Below the pieces are notes generated by a model that was given only the letters and a program-made list of their open reading frames with translations, was not told the DNA's origin and did no database searches. A program made the position numbers and the translations under genes. 64,000 nucleotides of DNA from Arcobacter cloacae (GTDB lineage Bacteria; Campylobacterota; Campylobacteria; Campylobacterales; Arcobacteraceae), in the NCBI RefSeq assembly GCF_013201935.1, contig NZ_CP053833.1:2170001-2234000 (forward strand). The letters run 5' to 3'. Below, in pieces: positions 34,790 through 41,810 of this stretch (positions within the stretch are counted from its first letter, which is position 1; every line of letters starts with the position of its first letter).

Positions 34790-35928
34790 TTGTTTATCTC
34801 CTTTATAATAGGTTCATTTGAACCTGCTTTTGTTAGAATTGGTTTTTCTAGATTTTCAATTCTTCCTAAATAATCACTTAACTCTTCTTTTTCAATCAAA
34901 TAATAATTTTTAATGCACTCAAAAAGAGATTTTTGATTAAAAATATTCTTACCACTTATTAGTTTACAACCAAAATAAGCTGGCTCAATAGGATTATGTC
35001 CACCAATCTTTTCAAATGCACCACCTAATATTACAACATCAGATATTGCATAAATGTCATTTAATATTCCCATTTTATCTACTAAGATTATATCTGAATC
35101 AAAAGTTTCTTTCATAGAAAATCTATGGTAAGTTAAATTCTTATCTTTTAAATATTCGTTAATCAAACTATTAACTTTATCAAATCTTTCAGGATGTCTT
35201 GGAACAATAACTAACTTCCCAAACTCTTTTTTATAAGATTTTAAAATTAATTCCTCTTCTCTTTCATGGGTACTTGCAGCTGTTATTAAAATTTCATTTG
35301 GTTTATCAAAATCTATTTTCTTTTTTGGTAATTGAGCTAGTTTTATATTTCCAATTACTTCAATATTTTTAGCACCTAATTCTTCTAATCTTTTTTTATC
35401 TTCTATAGTTTGTGCAAAAACTTTATCAATATTTTCAAATATTCTTTTATAAAAAAAAGAAAATTTTTTATATGAATTATATGATTTATCTGAAATTCTT
35501 GCGTTTATTAAAAAAGTTTTTGCACCTTTTTTCTTTGCAATTAAAAAAAGCAAATACCAAAGTTCAGCTTCCATTACAACCAAAACCTTTTGTTTGTTAA
35601 TCCAAAAAGGTAAAAATATCTCAAAAGGCAAATATCTAACATTTGATGTTAATGTTTTTGCTTCTTCGTATCCAGTGTTTGTAATAACTGAAATATTTAC
35701 TTGGTCTTTATAATATTCAACTAAAGGTTTAATAGCCTTAGTTTCACCCATAGAACATGAATGAAACCAAACTTTATTCTCTTGAAATCTACTATTTTTT
35801 ATAAGAAAAAATTTAGAAGGTATAGCTTTTTTATATTTTTTATTTTTTGATTTAAATATTAAATAAGGAATTGCAAGTATATATACAATAGTTAATACTA
35901 AATAGTAAAATATACTAAAAAGGCTCAA
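34780..35928 (-). CDS. waaA: Kdo transferase WaaA (3-deoxy-D-manno-octulosonic acid transferase)
   Basis: Attaches Kdo to lipid A precursor on the inner face of the membrane. The 382-residue product has an N-terminal membrane anchor (about 4-22), the acceptor-site motif HSCSMGETKAIKPL, the MEAELWYLL motif, and the C-terminal GT-B signature VILGGAFEKIGGHNPIEPAY. The length is slightly short of E. coli KdtA (425) but all motifs are there. It overlaps the rluA gene and lies 2 bases after the zinc ribbon gene. Confidence 0.94.
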   Translation of the reverse strand: MSLFSIFYYLVLTIVYILAIPYLIFKSKNKKYKKAIPSKFFLIKNSRFQENKVWFHSCSMGETKAIKPLVEYYKDQVNISVITNTGYEEAKTLTSNVRYLPFEIFLPFWINKQKVLVVMEAELWYLLFLIAKKKGAKTFLINARISDKSYNSYKKFSFFYKRIFENIDKVFAQTIEDKKRLEELGAKNIEVIGNIKLAQLPKKKIDFDKPNEILITAASTHEREEELILKSYKKEFGKLVIVPRHPERFDKVNSLINEYLKDKNLTYHRFSMKETFDSDIILVDKMGILNDIYAISDVVILGGAFEKIGGHNPIEPAYFGCKLISGKNIFNQKSLFECIKNYYLIEKEELSDYLGRIENLEKPILTKAGSNEPIIKEINKWL

Positions 35929-35930
35929 GA

Positions 35931-36650
35931 TTAAGCCTCTTTTTCTTCATCTTCTTTGTAAAGAATTCTTCCACAGTGTGGACAATTAACAATCTCTTCT
36001 GCTTTAATTACTTCAGCATAAGTTTTATCATTAATTTTCATAAAACATCCATAACAAGCTTGTTTTTTTACAGGAACAACAGCTGAATCTTTAGCCCATC
36101 TTTTTATTTTTTCATAAAAAGTTAAAATTTTATTATCAAATTTTTCTAATAATTCACTTCTTTGCTGATAAACACTATTTCTTTCATTATTAATCTCTTC
36201 AATAGTATTATCTACTGCAACTTGAATCTCTTTTATATCTTCTTCTTCAGCTGCAAGTTTTGCTTGTAACTCTTTTAATCTCTCTTCTTTAGAAACTGTT
36301 AAATTATCAAGTCTTTCTATCTCTTCATTCGCAAATGAAATTTGCTCTTTTGCTATCTCTTCTTCTAATTGTAAAGCTTTTAACTCTTTTTCATTAGCAA
36401 CATCTTTATTTTTTTTAGCTATATTATCTAGCTTAGTTTTTAATTCACTTAAATGAATATTATTTTTTGTTCTTTTCGATTTTACATCATCTATTTCTAA
36501 ATATAGTGTATTAATTGACGCCTTAATTGCTTCAGCTGTTTCAACAAAAGTTGCTAACTTTGCTTTCTCTTTTTCAATTTTTGGCTCAAACATACTAATT
36601 GCTGTATCAAATTTTGATAATTTGATTAAATCCTGTAAATACTTATTCAA
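35931..36650 (-). CDS. HP0958/FlgZ-like coiled-coil zinc ribbon protein
   Basis: A 239-residue protein: a long antiparallel coiled coil (about 10-190) followed by a C4 zinc ribbon with cysteines at 199, 202, 223 and 226. This is the CT398/HP0958 (DUF164) family. In H. pylori the protein (FlgZ) supports RpoN and flagellin mRNA and is needed for flagella. Its order between Nif3-like and waaA genes is also that of H. pylori. It overlaps the Nif3-like gene by 8 bases. Since no rpoN is visible in this window, its partner here is open. Confidence 0.85.
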   Translation of the reverse strand: MNKYLQDLIKLSKFDTAISMFEPKIEKEKAKLATFVETAEAIKASINTLYLEIDDVKSKRTKNNIHLSELKTKLDNIAKKNKDVANEKELKALQLEEEIAKEQISFANEEIERLDNLTVSKEERLKELQAKLAAEEEDIKEIQVAVDNTIEEINNERNSVYQQRSELLEKFDNKILTFYEKIKRWAKDSAVVPVKKQACYGCFMKINDKTYAEVIKAEEIVNCPHCGRILYKEDEEKEA

Positions 36651-37398
36651 CCGTTTCTCCTTCTATAAAAAACTCAAATGGATTTTTTGAAGCTGTTATT
36701 ATAGCTTTTAATTTATTTTTTTTCAAATATTCAAAAAGAAGTTCTTCAATTAACTTATTAAAATACTTCTCACTTTCATAATGTCTTATATCAATTAAAG
36801 ATATATTTCTCGCTTTTGCTTCCATTGCATCATGATATTTAATATCACCTGTTAGAAAACAATCTGCTTTTACTTCATCTAATAAAGACATAGCAGAGCC
36901 AGTAACAACGGCAATATCTTTAATAAATTCTTTACAACGAACAGCTTTTAATGTTTTTAAATTCAATCTATTAGAGATATGTTTTACCAATTCTTCAAAT
37001 TTCATATTAACTTCACAATATGCCAAAAATTCTAAAGAATCTTTTATTTTAAATCCTAAAATTTCTTCAACAAAATATCTATTTAAATGTGTTTTATCAA
37101 TATTTGTATGCATAGAAATCAAACTAATATCTTTTTTTATCAACTCTTTTAATATTTTAGTACTGTAAGTATCAAAATTCACTCTTTTAATTCCTGAAAA
37201 AATTAAAGGATGATGAGTAATAATCAATGAATTAGATTTTAAATCTTTTGCTAGTTCTAAATCCAAATCCATACTAATATAAATATTTTCAATTTCATCT
37301 TCAAAAGAACCAACAAGAAGTCCTGAATTATCCCATTTTTCTTGAAGTTCAAATGAAGAGATATCATTTAAAACATCATAAATTTCTTTTAATTTCAT
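36643..37398 (-). CDS. Nif3-like dinuclear metal centre protein
   Basis: A 251-residue NIF3/GTP cyclohydrolase I type 2-like protein of unknown physiological role. Metal-ligand motifs are present: ITHHPLIFSG, MHTNIDKT, and near the C terminus DIRHYESEKYF. Length fits the short (one-domain-insert-free) form. It lies 3 bases after glyQ and overlaps the zinc ribbon gene. Confidence 0.9.
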   Translation of the reverse strand: MKLKEIYDVLNDISSFELQEKWDNSGLLVGSFEDEIENIYISMDLDLELAKDLKSNSLIITHHPLIFSGIKRVNFDTYSTKILKELIKKDISLISMHTNIDKTHLNRYFVEEILGFKIKDSLEFLAYCEVNMKFEELVKHISNRLNLKTLKAVRCKEFIKDIAVVTGSAMSLLDEVKADCFLTGDIKYHDAMEAKARNISLIDIRHYESEKYFNKLIEELLFEYLKKNKLKAIITASKNPFEFFIEGETVE

Positions 37399-37401
37399 TT
37401 A

Positions 37402-38337
37402 TTAAAACAACTCTGGATTAGTTTTCTCTAAATTCAAAAGAGCTTTATTTGCTGCTTCGCTTCCGATTCTTTTTAATCTTTGAACTTCTTGTTGTTTATA
37501 TAAAACTGCACATCCTTGGGCTAACTCTCGCACTTTTAATATATAGTTTTGACGTTCTGTTACAGATATTGCTTTTCTTGCATCAAGTGTATTAAAAGCA
37601 TGACTTGCTATCATACATTGATCATAAGCAGGAAGAGGAAGAGAAGCATCTAAACAAGCTTTACATTCAACAAAAGCATCATCAAAATGTTTAAATAACA
37701 TATCTGTATTTGCTATTTCAAAATTATATTTTGAAAATTCATATTCACCCTCTTTATGAACATCTCCATAAGTTGTTTTTCCAAAAGAGTTTTCATTCCA
37801 TACAATATCATAAACAGAATCTACACCTTGTAAATACATAGCAAGTCTTTCTGTTCCATAAGTAATTTCAACAGCAACAGGGTCACAAGCTAATCCACCT
37901 ACTTGCTGGAAATATGTAAACTGTGTAACTTCCATTCCATCAAGCCAAACTTCCCATCCAAGTCCCCAAGCTCCTAAAGTTGGTGATTCCCAGTTATCTT
38001 CAACAAATCTGATATCATGTCTTGAAACATCTAAACCTAAAAACTCTAAAGATTGTAAATACAAATCTTGAATATTATCAGGACTTGGTTTTATTAATAC
38101 TTGAAATTGGTAATATGCACCTAATCTGTTTGGATTCTCACCATATCTTCCATCTGTTGGTCTTCTACTTGGGGCTACATAAGCTGTACTCCAAGGAGTT
38201 GAATCTAAACTTCTTAAAAGTGTTGCAGGATGAAATGTTCCAGCTCCAGCTGGAATATCATAAGGTTGAACAATATTACAACCTTGTTTTGCCCAAAACT
38301 CTTGTAACTTTAATAAAATTTGTGAAAAAGTAATCAT
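37402..38337 (-). CDS. glyQ: Glycyl-tRNA synthetase alpha subunit
   Basis: The catalytic alpha subunit of bacterial heterotetrameric GlyRS. The 311-residue product starts [20 protein letters not shown] and has the class II motifs ([40 protein letters not shown]). The beta subunit (glyS) is not in this window. It is 0 bases from the glutaredoxin-like gene upstream. Confidence 0.98.
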   Translation of the reverse strand: MITFSQILLKLQEFWAKQGCNIVQPYDIPAGAGTFHPATLLRSLDSTPWSTAYVAPSRRPTDGRYGENPNRLGAYYQFQVLIKPSPDNIQDLYLQSLEFLGLDVSRHDIRFVEDNWESPTLGAWGLGWEVWLDGMEVTQFTYFQQVGGLACDPVAVEITYGTERLAMYLQGVDSVYDIVWNENSFGKTTYGDVHKEGEYEFSKYNFEIANTDMLFKHFDDAFVECKACLDASLPLPAYDQCMIASHAFNTLDARKAISVTERQNYILKVRELAQGCAVLYKQQEVQRLKRIGSEAANKALLNLEKTNPELF

Positions 38338-38571
38338 CTATTTTATTCCTAACTCTTTGTTTATTTTATTTTTATCAAAACCACAAATCCATGAATTTCC
38401 TATTAAAATAACAGGAGCACCTGTACATCCATGTTTTTGACAATCTTTTAATACTTCTTTATTTTTCGATAAATCAATAAGATTATATTTTAACTTTTTA
38501 CTTTTCAAATAAAATTTTGCCTCTTCACACCACTTACAATTTGGTAAAGTAAATAATGCTATAGGCTTCAT
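38338..38571 (-). CDS. Glutaredoxin-like thiol protein
   Basis: A 77-residue thioredoxin-fold protein with C12-K-W-C15 as redox centre (FTLPNCKWCEEAKFYL) and the cis-Pro motif GAPVILIGNSWICGFD. It resembles glutaredoxin/NrdH. It has an extra CxxxxC pair (DCQKHGC). It shares one base with purE upstream and adjoins glyQ downstream. Confidence 0.85.
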   Translation of the reverse strand: MKPIALFTLPNCKWCEEAKFYLKSKKLKYNLIDLSKNKEVLKDCQKHGCTGAPVILIGNSWICGFDKNKINKELGIK

Positions 38572-39065
38572 TATAAAATTACTTCGATATCTTTAGAATC
38601 ACTCTCAACAGCTTTTGCTTTAACAATTCTATCTTCTTTTAATTTTATTGATAATTCTTTATCTGTAATTGCTAAAATTTGCATTGCTAAATAAGCTGCG
38701 TTAATTGCTCCTGATTTTCCAAGAGCAACTGTTGCAACAGGCATTCCTGCAGGCATTTGAACAGTTGAAAGCATAGCATCCATACCATCCATTGCTCCAC
38801 CTTTCATTGGAACTCCAATGATTGGTTTAGTTGTAGTTGCAGCTAATGCACCAGCTAAATGTGCAGCCATTCCAGCAGCTGCTATAAAAACAACAGCACC
38901 TTTTTCTTCTGCATCTTTTACATAATCTTTAGTTCTTTCAGGTGATCTATGAGCAGATGATATTATCATTTCGTATTTAACATTAAATTTTTCAAATGTA
39001 TCAGCACAATTTTTCATTATTTCATAATCAGATTTACTACCCATAATAATTGAAACAAACTTCAT
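38571..39065 (-). CDS. purE: N5-carboxyaminoimidazole ribonucleotide mutase PurE
   Basis: Purine biosynthesis: converts N5-CAIR to CAIR. The 164-residue product has the class I PurE motifs IIMGSKSDYEIMKNC, ISSAHRSPERTKDYV and GMAAHLAGALAATTTKPIIG. It leads the operon and has an extended -10 box upstream. Confidence 0.97.
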   Translation of the reverse strand: MKFVSIIMGSKSDYEIMKNCADTFEKFNVKYEMIISSAHRSPERTKDYVKDAEEKGAVVFIAAAGMAAHLAGALAATTTKPIIGVPMKGGAMDGMDAMLSTVQMPAGMPVATVALGKSGAINAAYLAMQILAITDKELSIKLKEDRIVKAKAVESDSKDIEVIL

Positions 39066-39096
39066 TATTTTTCCTTTTTATTTTTAAAAGTTATCG

Positions 39097-39105
39097 ATTA
39101 TATCA
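39097..39105 (-). promoter_or_regulatory. Extended -10 promoter of the purE operon
   Basis: The minus strand reads TGATATAAT (hexamer 39097-39102), about 32 bases before the purE ATG and overlapping the last codons of the upstream gene. An AAAAGGA ribosome-binding site follows. The unit can run through to the terminator near 34.0 kb. Confidence 0.6.
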
Positions 39106-40362
39106 AAAACTATCTAATAGTTTTATAATCTTATTTATCTTAAGTTTCTTCCATGAATCAAACTTATTTACTGTTAAACTATCATTTTCATAAATAAATT
39201 TCGATAAATTTTTACTTCTATCTTTTACATAAATAGGTTTTACATAGTTGTAATATTTAATCTTTTTTTCAAATTCTTTATCAGTAAATATTGTAACTGT
39301 AGGAATCATGAAAATTTCACTTATATGATAAGTAGAAGTATCCACACTTATTACTTGATCCATAGAAGAGATTATAAACATAAAATCTTCTATACTTTTT
39401 GACTCCTTTGATAAATCTAAGTAATCAAATTCTTTAATTTTACTATCTATATTCAAAGTAGTTACTATTGTGTAATTATCCAATTTTAATATTAGTTCTT
39501 TTAACATTTCAACAGCAAAAGCCTGTGGTATTGATTTATTTATATTTGCAGAGTATGGATGAAATAATAAAACTTTTCCTCTTTGTTTTGCCGTTTGAAT
39601 TTTTGTAAGTAAACTATCTTGAGGTTTATATCTTAATAAATTTATAACACTATATTTATCTTTTTCAACTATTTTTTTATAATCAATCCCAAATTTTGTG
39701 AGCCAAGCATCAACTATATTTAATTCATCAAAAATCTCTTCTATTTTTACACTATTGTCAATAAAATAATCATACTCACACAACTTTTTTGAAGTAATAC
39801 TCAAAGGAAAAATATTAGAGATATAATCTTGCGTAAGATAGATTTGCTTATCTCTTGTATAGTAACTATTATTTGAAGCATCAATATATAAATCAAAATT
39901 TACACTTTTATAAATCTCTTTTAATTTCTTATGTAAAATTCTTAAAGCAGCCAAAGATGAAATAATTTGACTAATACTAGCACCAACTCCACCGATAAAT
40001 GCAATTTTAATTTCATCATTTTTTATATTTTTTAATTGTTTATAAATATCAACAGATTGCATATCATAAAAAAAGAGCTCATCACTAGATTCTCTTTTTT
40101 TATACTCATCCAAATTTTCAATTCCCAATTCAATAGGAAAATTTTCCAGTTCACGAACTCTTTTTTCTTCAAAAACTTTGGGAATATATTTATCTTTATC
40201 TACTTTACTAAATATAGTTTTTAAGTCTTTAAAATCAGAATAAGTAGTTATGTAAACTGTTTCATTTTCCATATTAGATGGATTTTTGAATCTAAAATAA
40301 TTAACCAAAGTTCCATCTGTAGTTTTAATATTTATATTTTGAGTAACTCTAAAAACAATCAT
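39103..40362 (-). CDS. Glycosyltransferase family 9-like protein (GT-B fold)
   Basis: A 419-residue soluble protein. The C-terminal half looks like the nucleotide-sugar-binding domain of heptosyltransferase-like GT9 enzymes: VLLFHPYSANINKSIPQAFA, then EDFMFIISSMDQVISVDTST and YHISEIFMIPTVTIF, parallel to 'ig..pga....k.wp...f' and 'l..li..ad.vv..DTg..HlA..lg.p.v.lfg'. The N-terminal half includes IAFIGGVGASISQIISSLAAL. Substrate unknown; a role in surface glycan or glycoprotein synthesis is inference. It follows the U32 gene by 14 bases. Confidence 0.55.
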   Translation of the reverse strand: MIVFRVTQNINIKTTDGTLVNYFRFKNPSNMENETVYITTYSDFKDLKTIFSKVDKDKYIPKVFEEKRVRELENFPIELGIENLDEYKKRESSDELFFYDMQSVDIYKQLKNIKNDEIKIAFIGGVGASISQIISSLAALRILHKKLKEIYKSVNFDLYIDASNNSYYTRDKQIYLTQDYISNIFPLSITSKKLCEYDYFIDNSVKIEEIFDELNIVDAWLTKFGIDYKKIVEKDKYSVINLLRYKPQDSLLTKIQTAKQRGKVLLFHPYSANINKSIPQAFAVEMLKELILKLDNYTIVTTLNIDSKIKEFDYLDLSKESKSIEDFMFIISSMDQVISVDTSTYHISEIFMIPTVTIFTDKEFEKKIKYYNYVKPIYVKDRSKNLSKFIYENDSLTVNKFDSWKKLKINKIIKLLDSF

Positions 40363-40376
40363 ATATATTTATAAAC

Positions 40377-41666
40377 TTATTCTATAGTTTCATCTACATT
40401 TTCAACTCTAAACATAGTCAAGTAAGGAAGTTTTCCTGGAAGTTTAATTTTATTTACATTTCCACTATGAACTGATTCTAACTCTTTCCCTGTTTCAGTT
40501 AATATTTTTTTGAAATTTATATAATATAATCCATTCTCTTTTTTGAAAATTTTTCCTATTTCATTTTCACACTCAACTAAAGCTTCATCTTTTGGAGTGA
40601 AAATTTCAATATCTTCATTTGGATAAACTTTATATTTACATAAAAAATGTTCTTCATCTTCTGATACAAGCCCTGTAACTTCATAAGAACCTTTACTTAA
40701 AGCATAATCATGGTTTTGAGAGTCAGTTTTTTCAAATGGTCTATGAATCAAATATGCATCTGTAAAACCTCTATTTTTTGTTGTATGTAACTCTTTTTGA
40801 TAAACCTCAGGTTCAAACTTACCTTCATAATAATCATCTATTGCATTTCTATATGCTTTTGCAGTAACCGCTGCATAATATGGAGATTTTGTTCTTCCCT
40901 CAATTTTAAGAGAATCTACAGCTCCACTATCTAAAATCTCTTTTAAATGAGAAGCTAAGTTCATATCTTTTGAATTAAAAATATATGTACCAACTCCTGG
41001 TTCTTCCTCTAATCTAAATAATGTTCCATGGTCTTCATTAACTGCATATAATGTATACTCAAATCTACAATCATTTGCACAGCTTCCTCTATTTGGAACT
41101 CTACCCATTTGAACAGCACTTACTAAACATCTTCCACTATATGCAAAGCACATTGAACCATGAACAAAAATTTCTATTTCCATATCAGGTAAATGTTTTT
41201 TAATTTCAATAACATCTTTAAGTGAAATTTCTCTAGCAACAACTATTCTTTTTACTCCCATATCCCAAAAAACTTGAGCATCTAAATAATTCAAAACATT
41301 CGCTTGTGTTGAAAGATGAATATCAATTTCAGGAGCAATCTCTCTACATAATTTTACAACTCCTGGAGCTGCAACTATAAAACCATCAGGCTTTAATGCG
41401 GCCATTGTTGCAATATGTTTTTTTAATAAATCTATTTGTGAGTTAAAAGGAAATCCATTTATTGTGGCATACACTTTTTTCCCTCTAGCATGAGCGTAAT
41501 CAATTCCCTCTTTAAATGTTTCAAAGGTAAATTCTTTTCCTGCTCTTATTCTTAAACTAAAGTGACTAACACCTGCATAAACTGCGTCTGCACCATACTT
41601 AATAGCTATTTTTAATTTTTCTAAATTTCCAGCAGGTGATAATAACTCTACTTTTTGATTATTCAT
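40377..41666 (-). CDS. U32 family peptidase / tRNA hydroxylation protein TrhP-like
   Basis: A 429-residue protein of the U32 family. Motifs: LLSPAGNLEKLKIAIKYGAD at the N terminus, HGSMCFAYSGRC and a cysteine cluster (NRGSCANDCRF) suggesting a metal or Fe-S site, and SLKIEGRTKSPYYAAVTAKA. The E. coli relative YegQ/TrhP acts in 5-hydroxyuridine formation in tRNA, using prephenate-derived substrate; a role as collagenase-like protease is the older annotation. A -10 box lies about 50 bases upstream. Confidence 0.88.
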   Translation of the reverse strand: MNNQKVELLSPAGNLEKLKIAIKYGADAVYAGVSHFSLRIRAGKEFTFETFKEGIDYAHARGKKVYATINGFPFNSQIDLLKKHIATMAALKPDGFIVAAPGVVKLCREIAPEIDIHLSTQANVLNYLDAQVFWDMGVKRIVVAREISLKDVIEIKKHLPDMEIEIFVHGSMCFAYSGRCLVSAVQMGRVPNRGSCANDCRFEYTLYAVNEDHGTLFRLEEEPGVGTYIFNSKDMNLASHLKEILDSGAVDSLKIEGRTKSPYYAAVTAKAYRNAIDDYYEGKFEPEVYQKELHTTKNRGFTDAYLIHRPFEKTDSQNHDYALSKGSYEVTGLVSEDEEHFLCKYKVYPNEDIEIFTPKDEALVECENEIGKIFKKENGLYYINFKKILTETGKELESVHSGNVNKIKLPGKLPYLTMFRVENVDETIE

Positions 41667-41716
41667 AAAATTCCTTTTAATACTTTTATAATGATATTTT
41701 GTTTTTTTAATTTGGG

Positions 41717-41722
41717 ATTATA
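41717..41722 (-). promoter_or_regulatory. -10 box upstream of the U32 family gene
   Basis: TATAAT on the minus strand (context GGTATAATCCC), about 51 bases before the ATG at 41666, in a 132-base intergenic region that also contains the terminator of the chemoreceptor gene. Confidence 0.5.
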
Positions 41723-41791
41723 CCTATTTTTAGATAAATATATAAGTGGACAAATTTAATCTTGATTAGATTTTAAAGAGAGTTTATAAAA

Positions 41792-41810
41792 GAGAGCTTT
41801 AAAAGCTCTC
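41792..41810 (-). terminator. Terminator of the chemoreceptor gene, overlapping its stop codon
   Basis: GAGAGC (41792-41797) pairs with GCTCTC (41805-41810); the whole 19-base stretch is a near-perfect palindrome centred on TTTTAAA. On the minus strand it is followed by TTTTATAAAC. The last codons of the gene (GAG AGC TTT TAA) form the 5' arm and loop, so the stop codon lies inside the hairpin. Confidence 0.8.
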
